Assembly (NCBI RefSeq): GCF_003013395.1
Contig: NZ_PXZM01000054.1
Location: forward strand, 1 to 37,124
From: Brevibacillus fortis
GTDB lineage: Bacteria; Bacillota; Bacilli; Brevibacillales; Brevibacillaceae
Direction of reading: 5' to 3'
Length of the DNA stretch: 37,124 nucleotides
Shown here: in pieces, positions 23,172 through 31,791 of the stretch
Numbering within the stretch: position 1 is the first letter of the stretch
Layout: each line of letters begins with the position of its first letter
Position numbers and translations under genes: made by a program
The notes under the pieces: generated by a model
Seen by the model: only the letters and a program-made list of their open reading frames with translations
The model's database searches: none
What the model was told of the DNA's origin: nothing

Positions 23172-25088
23172 ATGACATCTGTCAACCCATCCATGCGACT
23201 AAAAGTAAAAGGGGATACGTATTACGTTCCTGATCCAGATGGCCGTGTGTATTTTCAAAACAATCTAGGATCATTTCAGATGGAAGGGAAGGGAATTGAC
23301 AAGTGGATTGAAAAACTGATGCCCTTGTTTAACGGGGAACATACATTGGAAGAATTGACAAATGGGCTGTCTGACCAGCGTAGAGATCACATATATCAAA
23401 TTGCAGACATGCTGTACCAAAACGGCTTTGTCCACGATTGGAGCAGTCAGCTTTCACACCAGTTATCCAAGGAAATTATGGAGAAATACGCTCCTCAGAT
23501 AGAATTTTTGAACAGCTTCACTGATTCCGCTGCCTATCGTTTTCAGTTGTACCGTCAAACCAAAGTGCTGGCCGTTGGCTCTGGTTCCCTACTTTCTGCT
23601 TTGGTTGCAGCATTGTTGGAATCAGGATTGCCTGCCATATACATAGCCACTACCCATTCCACCAGGACCAATCGGGAACGTTTGTGGGAATTGGCAGCAC
23701 ATGCTCGAAAAGAGGACTCCGAGGTAAAGCTGGAGGAAATTTACCTGCAAAAAAATGATCGGGATGGTTGGCAGAAGGCTGTGCAGGCTTTTCAAGTTGT
23801 CTTATATGTACAAAAAGAAGGCGACCTTGAGGAATTGCGGGTGCTTTATTCGATTTGCAAGGAACAAAACAAAATCTTTATTCCAGCTATTTGCCAGGAC
23901 CAAGTGGGAATTGCGGGGCCAGTTTTACGTCCAGATGCAGATGGATGTTTTGAATCGGCCAGGCGCCGAATCCACCGATCTTCATTCAACAACGGCTCTT
24001 GTTTCAGCGCTTATTCCCCCATTTGCGCTGCCATGTTAGCAAACATCGTTGTGTTTGAATTGCTTAAGACCATTACAGGGACATCTGCGCAGGAAAATAA
24101 AATCTTTCTCATGAATTTGGAGACGATGGAAGGAGAGTGGCATCCGTTCACCCCTCACCCTCTGGTGACTGGTGGTGCACGTGTGAAATGGGTGCAGGAC
24201 ACGAATCTACTTTTTGAACAACGTACCCATCAAAATGGCTCATATGATTTGCCAGCATTCTTTGGTTCGTTAACATCGGATCAAACAGGAATTTTTCATA
24301 CTTGGGACGAGGGGGATTTGGAACAACTCCCATTGGCGCAATGCCGAGTGGCAGTAGTTGATCCCTTATCTGAAGGTCCGGTAGAGTTACTTGCTGACAT
24401 CGTTTGTTCAGCTTTGACGCATGATGGAGCTAGGCGTGAAGCGGGATTGGCGGGAATTGAAGCGTATGCATCGAGAATGGCTAAACCGCTATTGGGGACT
24501 GAGGAATTTGTTGGAATAGGTGCGGGTGAGACAGTTCCGGAAGCCGTTACCCGAGGATTGCAAAAGAGTTTGACAGCAGAGCTGCGTAAACAGCTCGAAA
24601 ACCACCAAACTGCTGTTTATCCAGTTGAGCTGAACTCAATAGAAGATAAACATTCTCTTTTTTACTTACAGGCTCTGACAATCATGAACGGCCCACCGAC
24701 GGTATGCCTGGGGGAGGAAATATCAGGCTTCCCAGTAGTCTGGATAGGCACAAATGATCGCTGGTATTACAGCGCATGCTTACATCTGACTATGGGATTG
24801 CGCACCGCATTGCAGCAGGCGTTATGGGTAAACCATAACCCATCTCTTAGCCAAACAACGACATATGGGATTAATCCGTCCTCCATTGTAGTAAAAGAAA
24901 AGCTTCCACACAGTTTGGTCATCCCCACAGTTGAAGAGGCAGCACACTCCGAAATGTTGAAAGCCGCCTTGTCCTCTTTGAGACGAAACAATAAAGAGCT
25001 GTTCGTTTGTGAATTGGAATTGGAGCAAGTCTTCAAAGAGGAATTGGCAGGAGTATTTGGTGTGCTGTTGCGAAAGGATGAATCCTGA
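23172..25088 (+). CDS. Ocin-ThiF-like TOMM leader-binding protein (HcaF type)
   Basis: 638 residues from ATG 23172, with GGGAGGAGG 6 bases upstream; the GTG at 23127 has no such site. The N-terminal ~95 residues (MRLKVKGDTYYVPDPDGRVYFQNNLGSFQMEG..HTLEELTNGL..IADMLYQNGFV) have the winged-helix RRE/peptide-clamp pattern that recognises RiPP leaders. A Rossmann-like E1/ThiF region follows (KVLAVGSGSLLSALVAALLESG, GSGSLL at 136-141), without the CxxC zinc pairs of active E1-like partners. This is the architecture of TIGRFAM 'putative thiazole-containing bacteriocin maturation protein'. The Bacillus homologue HcaF is known to bind the leader and present it to the cyclodehydratase. Its stop overlaps the next start (TGATG). 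Confidence 0.9.
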   Translation: MTSVNPSMRLKVKGDTYYVPDPDGRVYFQNNLGSFQMEGKGIDKWIEKLMPLFNGEHTLEELTNGLSDQRRDHIYQIADMLYQNGFVHDWSSQLSHQLSKEIMEKYAPQIEFLNSFTDSAAYRFQLYRQTKVLAVGSGSLLSALVAALLESGLPAIYIATTHSTRTNRERLWELAAHARKEDSEVKLEEIYLQKNDRDGWQKAVQAFQVVLYVQKEGDLEELRVLYSICKEQNKIFIPAICQDQVGIAGPVLRPDADGCFESARRRIHRSSFNNGSCFSAYSPICAAMLANIVVFELLKTITGTSAQENKIFLMNLETMEGEWHPFTPHPLVTGGARVKWVQDTNLLFEQRTHQNGSYDLPAFFGSLTSDQTGIFHTWDEGDLEQLPLAQCRVAVVDPLSEGPVELLADIVCSALTHDGARREAGLAGIEAYASRMAKPLLGTEEFVGIGAGETVPEAVTRGLQKSLTAELRKQLENHQTAVYPVELNSIEDKHSLFYLQALTIMNGPPTVCLGEEISGFPVVWIGTNDRWYYSACLHLTMGLRTALQQALWVNHNPSLSQTTTYGINPSSIVVKEKLPHSLVIPTVEEAAHSEMLKAALSSLRRNNKELFVCELELEQVFKEELAGVFGVLLRKDES

Positions 25089-27031
25089 TGAGCACAGTCC
25101 TGATGATTGTCGGAGAGGGATTGTTAGCGGATTTCGTATATCGAAACCTGTCCAGTCAATACAGTGTCGTGCAGCAGCCTGATTGTAAGGCTGATATACC
25201 CAAAGAGGTGGAATTGGCTTTAGTACTGCATGATTTCTGGTATCCTTCCATTCACCTACAGGCTGAAGAGGTGTTCAAGAAGGCTGGCATTCCTTGGTTA
25301 AGGGGCTTTGTTTCATTTGGAGAGGGCGTAGTAGGACCACTCGTGGGACCACGTATGCAGGGATGTTCGCAGTGTGCCGACTTTCGAAGACTGATGACCC
25401 GCAAAAACCGGAGAGATCTGAGGGAAATTCAACTCCAGCTAAAAAATCAAAAGGAACGACAGCGTGATGCATGGGCATCAAATACGGGAATGTACCAATT
25501 GGCGAACATGATCACAGCGGAAGCGCAAAGAGTGTTACAGGGCAGTCGCCCATATACAGTACAAAGAACAAGAATCCATTTGGTAAACTTGCAAACCCTG
25601 GCGACCTCAGAGCACTTCTTTTTGCCAAATCCAATATGTGAGGTATGTGGGGAATTGCCTGAGGATACACCTGAGGCAGCACGTATTACTCTTCAACCAA
25701 GACTAAAGGCCAATCCCAACATTTATCGAATCTGTTCGCTAGATGTTTTTAAGGAAGTCCTCATTCAGGAATATCTCGATTTTCGAACTGGCATGATCAG
25801 CCAAAAAACCAAAGACCACCTGACCCCATTTGCCGTCATGAGTGTGAATCTGCCGATGATAACGTCTAATGAAGGAGCAGCCGGGCGAACTCTTTCTTAT
25901 GAGCAGAGTGAACTGACAGCCATCCTGGAGGCATTGGAGCGATACGCTGGTCTACATCCACGAGGTAAAAGAACGGTCATCTGCGACAGTTATGAGAAGG
26001 TGAAAGACCACGCGCTCAACCCGCTGAAGATCGGGCTGCATTCGGAGGAACAATATGCAAATCCTGATTATCGTTTCCAAAGGTTTGATCCAAAACGGCC
26101 CATGAATTGGGTATGGGGTTATTCATTTTTTAAGGAGAAGCCAATCTTGGTACCAGAATCGATTGCCTACTACGACCTGGAAGATGACTTCGTCTATGAA
26201 AACTCCAATGGTTGCGCGTTAGGCAGGTGTTTAGAAGAGGCTATTTTCTACGGTATATTGGAAGTGGTGGAACGAGACGCATTTCTTTTGACATGGTATG
26301 CACAACTGCCTTTACCGCGGCTTGATCCTGAATCTGCGAAAGACAAAGAATTGCTCTTGATGATTGAGCGAATAAAAGCAGTGGCAGGTTACGATCTGTA
26401 TTTGTATAACGCGACAATGGAGAATGGGATACCAAGTGTTTGGGCCATTACGAAAAACAGGAAACAGAAGGGAGTCAATCTCGTCTGTGCCGCCGGGTCT
26501 CATCCTGATCCGTTGCGAGCTGTAAAAACCGCGGTGCATGAACTGGCCGACATGCTGTTAACACTGGATGAAAAATATGAAACGCATCGGGAAGAGTTTC
26601 TGCAAATGCTGCACGATCCCTTCCTAGTGCAAAGAATGGAAGACCATGGTATGCTGTACAGTCTGCCTGAAGCGGAAGAGCGACTGCACTTTTTGCTTCA
26701 TAATGATCGGCCCATGCGAACATTTGACGAGGAGTTTAAGCTGCAGGCAGGTCATCATGACCTGACGGATGATTTGAAAGGCATTCTGCAGATTTTTAAG
26801 CAATTAAACCTCGAAGTGATAGTGGTTAACCAGACGACACCAGAAATGATCAGAAACGAACTGTACAGCGTGAAAGTTCTGATCCCTGGGATGCTGCCGA
26901 TGACGTTTGGCTATCACTTAACCCGCGTAACAGGACTGGATCGTGTCTTGAACGTACCCATGCAGCTTGGCTATACCAAACATCCCCTGACATATGAACA
27001 ACTGAATCCGCATCCGCATCCATTTCCATAG
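25088..27031 (+). CDS. Fused E1-like/YcaO cyclodehydratase (HcaD type)
   Basis: 647 residues, ATG overlapping the previous stop. The N-terminal third (~1-230) is the E1-like 'C' domain with two CxxC pairs, Cys93/Cys96 (CSQC) and Cys184/Cys187 (CEVC), expected to hold a structural zinc. The C-terminal ~400 residues are YcaO: the ATP/Mg glutamate cluster SELTAILEALERY (E275, E281, E284), SNGCALGRCLEEAIFYGILEVVERDA (373-397), and the Pro-rich terminus NPHPHPFP. That is the PxPxP end that azoline-forming YcaO proteins need. The enzyme uses ATP to cyclodehydrate Cys side chains to thiazolines on the precursor delivered by the HcaF-like protein. Intact motifs suggest an active enzyme. Confidence 0.93.
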   Translation: MSTVLMIVGEGLLADFVYRNLSSQYSVVQQPDCKADIPKEVELALVLHDFWYPSIHLQAEEVFKKAGIPWLRGFVSFGEGVVGPLVGPRMQGCSQCADFRRLMTRKNRRDLREIQLQLKNQKERQRDAWASNTGMYQLANMITAEAQRVLQGSRPYTVQRTRIHLVNLQTLATSEHFFLPNPICEVCGELPEDTPEAARITLQPRLKANPNIYRICSLDVFKEVLIQEYLDFRTGMISQKTKDHLTPFAVMSVNLPMITSNEGAAGRTLSYEQSELTAILEALERYAGLHPRGKRTVICDSYEKVKDHALNPLKIGLHSEEQYANPDYRFQRFDPKRPMNWVWGYSFFKEKPILVPESIAYYDLEDDFVYENSNGCALGRCLEEAIFYGILEVVERDAFLLTWYAQLPLPRLDPESAKDKELLLMIERIKAVAGYDLYLYNATMENGIPSVWAITKNRKQKGVNLVCAAGSHPDPLRAVKTAVHELADMLLTLDEKYETHREEFLQMLHDPFLVQRMEDHGMLYSLPEAEERLHFLLHNDRPMRTFDEEFKLQAGHHDLTDDLKGILQIFKQLNLEVIVVNQTTPEMIRNELYSVKVLIPGMLPMTFGYHLTRVTGLDRVLNVPMQLGYTKHPLTYEQLNPHPHPFP

Positions 27032-27054
27032 GTCTTGAAGTAGGAGGAAAAAGT

Positions 27055-28650
27055 ATGCGCAGGGATGTATTTTTGCACAATCTGCTGTATGACGTCGAAA
27101 AAATTATCCCCGCCGACTGGAAAGTAGATTGGAAAGATTCCCCTTTGGTTTATAAGATTTATCGCGAACTGCCTGTCGTGCCGCTTTCGTTAGAAGTTCC
27201 GCTGTCTCTTGAACACGGCAGAAATAAACAATCATCGAAGCCAACCATTCGTGATATTGGCCATTTTCTCTGGGTCACATTTGGTCTTACCCGAGTGTCT
27301 GTTCGAGGTAATGACTGGGATTCCTACGACCAAAGATCAGAGGAGTTATTCCGAAGATTTGTTCCGTCTGGAGGGGCTTTGTATCCAAGCGAATTATACG
27401 TGTATCTAAACATGGATGACTTGCCCGCAGGAGTGTACCATTACGACGCTGCCCATCATCGTTTGGTGTTGCTGCGCAAAGGAAATTGCGATTCATATCT
27501 GACAATGGCTCTGGGTTACTATTGTGACATGTCAGAGTGTTTTGCTGCAGTATTTGTATCGACAATGTTTTGGAAAAATTTCTTTAAGTATCATAATCTG
27601 TCGTACCGCCTCCAAGGTTTGGATGCAGGCGCACTGATTGGCCAGCTGCTTGAAGCAGCGAAAAGGTTTGGTTTTACAACAGGTGTTTACTATCAATTTC
27701 TCGATCGAGCCGTCAATCATCTGCTGGGGCTGAACCAATGGGAAGAAAGCGTATATGCGGTGATTCCTCTCTCGATAAAATCAGATATCAATTGGTTTGC
27801 CCATAAGCGTGAAGGAATGGAAATTGTCTGGGATAAAGAATTGTATCGGAAGTTACCCGCTGTTCAGCATCATTCCTATATTCGTTCTCGAAGGATTAGA
27901 AAATATCCCATGCTGATAAAGTTGAATGAAGCATCAAAGTTCGAATCAACGGACTACTTTCAGCGGGTACGGGGAGAAAAAAAGCCTGCCTTTGGAGGTC
28001 CTTCTTTGGCATTACCAAACGTAAAACCTTTAAACTGGGATCTCATGGAGGCAAGCCGAAAGAGGTTTTCACCTGGTGAGCACTTCGTTTTACGCGAAGT
28101 GAGTCAACAGCAATTAGCCACTCTTTTGCGTGAGGCGACAAATGCTTTCTTCTACCGAAATGATCTGGATCGAATAGATATCCCAGAAATCCAAGAACAA
28201 CCGAAGTCTCGAGTTTCGTTGTACTGCTGTCTCTATTCTGTGGAGGATATTCCCGCTGGCGCCTATTATTATGACTATCCTTCCCATAAATTAAGGCTCA
28301 TTCGTCTTGGAGACCATCGCCCCATATTAAAACAGGCAATGAATAGGAGCGACTTCAATATACTCGATGTTCCGATCTGCCTGCATGTCGTAGGGGACTA
28401 TCATTACTACAGACATAAACTCGGATACAGAGGATATCGTATTCAACAAATGGAAGCGGGTATACTTGTACAAAAATTACTGTTGGTAGCTTCTTCGATC
28501 GGATTGGCAGGCCATCCACTTCTCGAGTATGATGCAAAAACATGCGATAAAATCTACAAAATCACGAATGTAAACCAAAGCTGTTTAATACAAGTACCTG
28601 TTGGGCCCTATCGTTTACCCAATAGGTTAACCGGACATTTGTACGTATAG
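27055..28650 (+). CDS. SagB-type FMN-dependent azoline dehydrogenase (HcaB type)
   Basis: 531 residues; ATG 27055 follows GGAGGAAAAAGT, 23 bases after the cyclodehydratase stop. Two nitroreductase-like halves are visible. The first (~60-260) has RRFVPSGGALYPSELYVYL, the SagB PSGG(x)LYP flavin-site motif at 104-111, then DLPAGVYHYDAAHHRLVLLRKG and a QGLDAGALIGQLLEAAKRFGF helix. The second (~340-530) repeats this more weakly: VSLYCCLYSVEDIPAGAYYYDYPSHKLRLIRLGD and RGYRIQQMEAGILVQKLLLVASSIGL. The enzyme oxidises thiazolines to aromatic thiazoles. It is the last gene of the cluster, and a terminator follows. Confidence 0.92.
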   Translation: MRRDVFLHNLLYDVEKIIPADWKVDWKDSPLVYKIYRELPVVPLSLEVPLSLEHGRNKQSSKPTIRDIGHFLWVTFGLTRVSVRGNDWDSYDQRSEELFRRFVPSGGALYPSELYVYLNMDDLPAGVYHYDAAHHRLVLLRKGNCDSYLTMALGYYCDMSECFAAVFVSTMFWKNFFKYHNLSYRLQGLDAGALIGQLLEAAKRFGFTTGVYYQFLDRAVNHLLGLNQWEESVYAVIPLSIKSDINWFAHKREGMEIVWDKELYRKLPAVQHHSYIRSRRIRKYPMLIKLNEASKFESTDYFQRVRGEKKPAFGGPSLALPNVKPLNWDLMEASRKRFSPGEHFVLREVSQQQLATLLREATNAFFYRNDLDRIDIPEIQEQPKSRVSLYCCLYSVEDIPAGAYYYDYPSHKLRLIRLGDHRPILKQAMNRSDFNILDVPICLHVVGDYHYYRHKLGYRGYRIQQMEAGILVQKLLLVASSIGLAGHPLLEYDAKTCDKIYKITNVNQSCLIQVPVGPYRLPNRLTGHLYV

Positions 28651-28691
28651 GAAGGAGCTGGAGCACACTTAAAAAGACATCAATTACGCAG

Positions 28692-28735
28692 CGACCGTTT
28701 CCCGATATTCCACTGGGGAGCGGTCGTTTCGTTTT
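28692..28735 (+). terminator. Terminator of the TOMM operon
   Basis: A 12-bp stem CGACCGTTTCCC (28692-28703) pairs with GGGGAGCGGTCG (28715-28726), two G-U pairs, followed by TTTCGTTTT. It lies 40 bases after the dehydrogenase stop. Confidence 0.8.
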
Positions 28736-28850
28736 CCCCATGAAAAAATCCCCCTTCGATCACAACGTCTACATCCATCTTCAGCAGATGTCTTTTTTAC
28801 GTTGTCTACCGTTAGGGGATATTACCACTTTTGCTTATGAAGGGTGTCTT

Positions 28851-30605
28851 TTATTTTCCAGCGTAAATGGGTACTTCCCACTCTACATTTTTGTGTTCAA
28901 CCATTCGTTTCTCGGAAGTAATGATCAGTTGCTTAGGCAGGGTTGTGAGGTTTTCTAAGAATATGGTGCTTCCCAATATCGCCCGTCCCTTCTCATACTC
29001 TGTCTTATGAATATAGTAGTCGACGTCTACATACTTTTTCCCTGTTTCGTCTGAGATGGTCCAGTATTCAAAAGGGGTCATAGCAGCAGTATCTGGATCG
29101 AGCTTTCCCTCGAATGAAAGGTGGTAGCCCTCCAATTTCGTGGTGCTTCCATCGTCATTTACACGGTGTACACCGTCATAGCCTTCGACATCAACTACTG
29201 CGTTTGGATCTTTTTGATACTTCTTGAAGGTGAACTGATCTCCCTGGTCTTCCACTGCTATGGATTCTTTCTTCTCAAGCCGATCGGTGTCCAATTTGGC
29301 GTTTAATGCAGCCGCTTCCTCTGTATAAACAGATCCGAGCTTGAAGGTAAGGCTTTGGCTTGCGTCGATTGGTTGGAAGTAGTGGAAGTCTCTTGTTCCA
29401 TTTTCAGTAGAGCGGGTATGATCCCATTTCAAATACTTGATGACATTGTTTTGTTTGCTGGCTTCACGGATGACAGCCTTGGAATCCCAAGCGGCGACGA
29501 CTGTGCCCTTTTCATTGACTAACTCGTAGCTGTATTCTTTTCGCTGGTTATCCGTAGTCGAGCGATCTATGACCATTTCCACCCCACTCGGTGCAAACGT
29601 CATCTGTTTTACGTCCAGCTTGAGTCCTTGCGGAGTCGTGTATGTTTTGTTGATTTCATGTGTCTTCGTCGCAGCCTTTGCCTTTTTCATGTCAACAGGT
29701 ACGGACAGCTTCCAGTTTCCTTTGATGTCGTCCAATTGTTTAATGTTGAACTCTACAATCAGCTCGTCCGGAATTTCACTGATATCAGCAAAGTAGCTGC
29801 GCAGCTCACGATCCAAGGACATGTAACCAGTATCTACATTCATAACATTGTGCCAATCTTCATTTGGTTTGCGAGTGTCTTCATTTGCGGACGCCTCAAT
29901 AGGTTTCAGTACGTTCCCTTGTTTGTCTTTGATCGTAATCACTTGTTCCTTGTTATCTCTTCTGATCATTTCGCTCAAAAAACTGTCCATCGGTTTGCCG
30001 TTCTTGTCTTTTACAATAGCAGCTATGCTAATGCGCAGAGGATCAGCCATCACTTCCTTCACCTCAAAAGTGATACCTTGATCGGTCGCACTTACATTCA
30101 CGGTTTGAGCGAAACCTTTTTGGGCTGCTTGCTCAATACCAGAGTCCCCCGACTTTTGAAGAATACTGTTATTCATAGGTGCTACAGGATCAGCTTTGCC
30201 AATCGGACTGTTCGTAAAAGCAGCATTGACATAACTCGCAAAGGTAGGGGAGACTAGCATTCCTCCCGATACGACAACCGTTAATGCAGCAGCGGTAAGT
30301 GTCATTCTTTTCATGATCGTGATACTCCTTTGTTTCCACGCAGGTGGTTGGTGTGTAGGGGTAGCAGGGGTTAATACTCTCACAGGATGAGGGGAGAGCA
30401 TCTGAATAATCTTTTGATCCATATTTTTGGAGAGGGACTCTTCCCACATCGTTTCTTCCGTTTGGTGCAGCTCATCGATCCATTGCTCCAGCTGGTGCTG
30501 GCAGTGTGTGCAATGGTCGAGATGACTTTCGGCATTACGTTTGTTCACAGGCGATAAACGATCTTCCATGTAGGCGATCAGCTGTCTTTGCGAAAGGCAA
30601 TTCAA
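28851..30605 (-). CDS. ECF anti-sigma factor with zinc-finger and DUF4179-type extracellular domain
   Basis: 584 residues if begun at TTG 30605. That codon overlaps the sigma-factor stop by two bases (TTGA) and has AAGGGGG about 10 bases upstream; the longer open frame to 30851 lies wholly inside the sigma gene. The N-terminus carries the anti-sigma zinc finger HLDHCTHC (H-x3-C-x2-C, residues ~28-35). A membrane helix (MTLTAAALTVVVSGGMLVSPTF, ~115-136) leads to a large outside domain of DUF4179/DUF5643 type. It should hold the sigma factor at the membrane until an envelope signal is sensed. The signal is unknown. Confidence 0.88.
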   Translation of the reverse strand: MNCLSQRQLIAYMEDRLSPVNKRNAESHLDHCTHCQHQLEQWIDELHQTEETMWEESLSKNMDQKIIQMLSPHPVRVLTPATPTHQPPAWKQRSITIMKRMTLTAAALTVVVSGGMLVSPTFASYVNAAFTNSPIGKADPVAPMNNSILQKSGDSGIEQAAQKGFAQTVNVSATDQGITFEVKEVMADPLRISIAAIVKDKNGKPMDSFLSEMIRRDNKEQVITIKDKQGNVLKPIEASANEDTRKPNEDWHNVMNVDTGYMSLDRELRSYFADISEIPDELIVEFNIKQLDDIKGNWKLSVPVDMKKAKAATKTHEINKTYTTPQGLKLDVKQMTFAPSGVEMVIDRSTTDNQRKEYSYELVNEKGTVVAAWDSKAVIREASKQNNVIKYLKWDHTRSTENGTRDFHYFQPIDASQSLTFKLGSVYTEEAAALNAKLDTDRLEKKESIAVEDQGDQFTFKKYQKDPNAVVDVEGYDGVHRVNDDGSTTKLEGYHLSFEGKLDPDTAAMTPFEYWTISDETGKKYVDVDYYIHKTEYEKGRAILGSTIFLENLTTLPKQLIITSEKRMVEHKNVEWEVPIYAGK

Positions 30606-31159
30606 AGCGGGGTACCCCCTTTTTTCTTCGGCTTGCTTAGCTGGTCTCGCAGCTTTTTCCTGGCATAGGAAAGGCGCATTCTCACGGTATCTACGGACAA
30701 AGATAGTTTGTTGCCGATCTCCCTGTAGCTTAAATGCTGGAGATAGTGCAGATCGAGAATCGTCCTGTAGTTCTTGTCCAGTGCCATCATCTGCTGTCGC
30801 AAAGCATGTTGCTGTTCTTTGACCAGATAATCTTCCTCCGGGATCGGACACTCGTCTTTGAACTCGACATCCATCTCTGTTACGGAAGGCATTCGTTTTC
30901 GCTTTCGTAGCTCGTCAATTCCGCGATTGATCGCGATCCGATACAGCCAGGCAGAGAAGGAGTGGTTGGGTTTATAATCAGGCAGACTGTAGTACGCCTT
31001 GATAAAAACCTCCTGAACCATGTCTTCGGCATCATGAGAATGGTGGAGCGTGTGCCCAAGAACCGAAGCGATTTTTCCCTTGTATTTATTGACGATCAGA
31101 GCATAAGCCTCTTTATTACCTTGAAGAACCTCCGCAATGACCTCCAGGTCGTCCTGCAT
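30602..31159 (-). CDS. ECF-type RNA polymerase sigma factor
   Basis: 185 residues. Region 2: KYKGKIASVLGHTLHHSHDAEDMVQEVFIKAYYSLPDYKPNHSFSAWLYRIAINRGIDELRKRKR (residues ~26-90, with the DAEDMVQEVF core-binding helix and AWLYRIAINRGID -10 recognition). Region 4: LRQQMMALDKNYRTILDLHYLQHLSYREIGNKLSLSVDTVRMRLSYARKKLRDQL (~125-178, HTH for the -35). The ATG at 31159 follows AAGGAGG. It is coupled by overlap to its anti-sigma gene. A possible self-recognised promoter lies upstream at 31238-31265. Confidence 0.93.
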   Translation of the reverse strand: MQDDLEVIAEVLQGNKEAYALIVNKYKGKIASVLGHTLHHSHDAEDMVQEVFIKAYYSLPDYKPNHSFSAWLYRIAINRGIDELRKRKRMPSVTEMDVEFKDECPIPEEDYLVKEQQHALRQQMMALDKNYRTILDLHYLQHLSYREIGNKLSLSVDTVRMRLSYARKKLRDQLSKPKKKGGTPL

Positions 31160-31237
31160 GTTTTGTTACCTCCTTGCAAAAAGGTGCTGCGCAGCTTTTC
31201 CTTTTTGTGAAAAACGTCTCGACGTTGTTCATTACTA

Positions 31238-31265
31238 TAGACGAACAGAAGGAAGGACCCCTCTC
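31238..31265 (-). promoter_or_regulatory. Possible autoregulatory ECF promoter
   Basis: On the minus strand a CGTCTA -10-like motif (31243-31238) lies about 80 bases before the sigma start, preceded by GAGGGGTCC about 16 bases upstream as a possible -35. CGTC-type -10 elements are typical of Bacillus ECF sigma factors. The -35 is not the common TGAAAC, so this is tentative. Confidence 0.45.
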
Positions 31266-31299
31266 AAGCTTTTTTCATAAAAATTGAAATTTGCATAGG

Positions 31300-31340
31300 A
31301 AGAGGATGCCTCTCTTCTTTCACTAGAAGGGCATCCTCTT
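31300..31340. terminator. Hairpin between the small minus gene and the sigma promoter
   Basis: A perfect 11-bp stem AAGAGGATGCC (31300-31310) pairs with GGCATCCTCTT (31330-31340), with a 19-base loop. It follows the stop of the minus-strand gene at 31357, but only short T-tracts flank it. Confidence 0.65.
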
Positions 31341-31356
31341 TAAAAGTATTGCTTTT

Positions 31357-31563
31357 TTACCGCGTAATCCGATAAACCTCTCCACTCAACCGTCCTCGGA
31401 TTTTAATAACATCCCCGACGGAAACGGCTATATCCTTAACACCTTTGATTAAAATCTCTTGCTCCAGTCCTTCCACATACAGCGGGAAGCGATTTCCACC
31501 GATATCGTGTGTAAATAGTCTGTTTACACGCCCGATGACCTCGTGGAAGGAGCGATGACTCAT
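31357..31563 (-). CDS. Small conserved-looking protein of unknown function
   Basis: 68 residues from ATG 31563. An in-frame TTG at 31623 would give 88 residues, but it has no ribosome binding site; the ATG site is also weak (TAGG), so the start is uncertain. The sequence MSHRSFHEVIGRVNRLFTHDIGGNRFPLYVEGLEQEILIKGVKDIAVSVGDVIKIRGRLSGEVYRITR has the look of a small beta-barrel fold (alternating hydrophobics, VGDVIKIRGRL). I do not recognise a family. It is isolated on the minus strand. Confidence 0.5.
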   Translation of the reverse strand: MSHRSFHEVIGRVNRLFTHDIGGNRFPLYVEGLEQEILIKGVKDIAVSVGDVIKIRGRLSGEVYRITR

Positions 31564-31791
31564 ATATTCTAAGCCTACTGTTTTTCGTAAGCTTTCTTCC
31601 AAGCAATCCTTTGCATGCGACAATGACAGTGGGAACTATTTAGAGTGTTTCCCGCCATTTCCGATATGGAGGAGGAAATCTTTGTAGTCTTGCGGTAATA
31701 CTATGTGAGCCGAAGCTTCGAACTGTTCGATCTGTCCAATGTCAAAGGCTCATTCAAAACATACGGACAATTTCCGTTCGTAAAGGAGTAT

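Noticed and set aside
28740..28958. 72-codon plus-strand frame after the TOMM terminator
   Set aside because: No ribosome binding site, and it overlaps the end of the anti-sigma gene on the opposite strand.
29628..30257. 209-codon plus-strand frame antisense to the anti-sigma gene
   Set aside because: Shadow of a well-supported gene; no ribosome binding site and unlikely composition.
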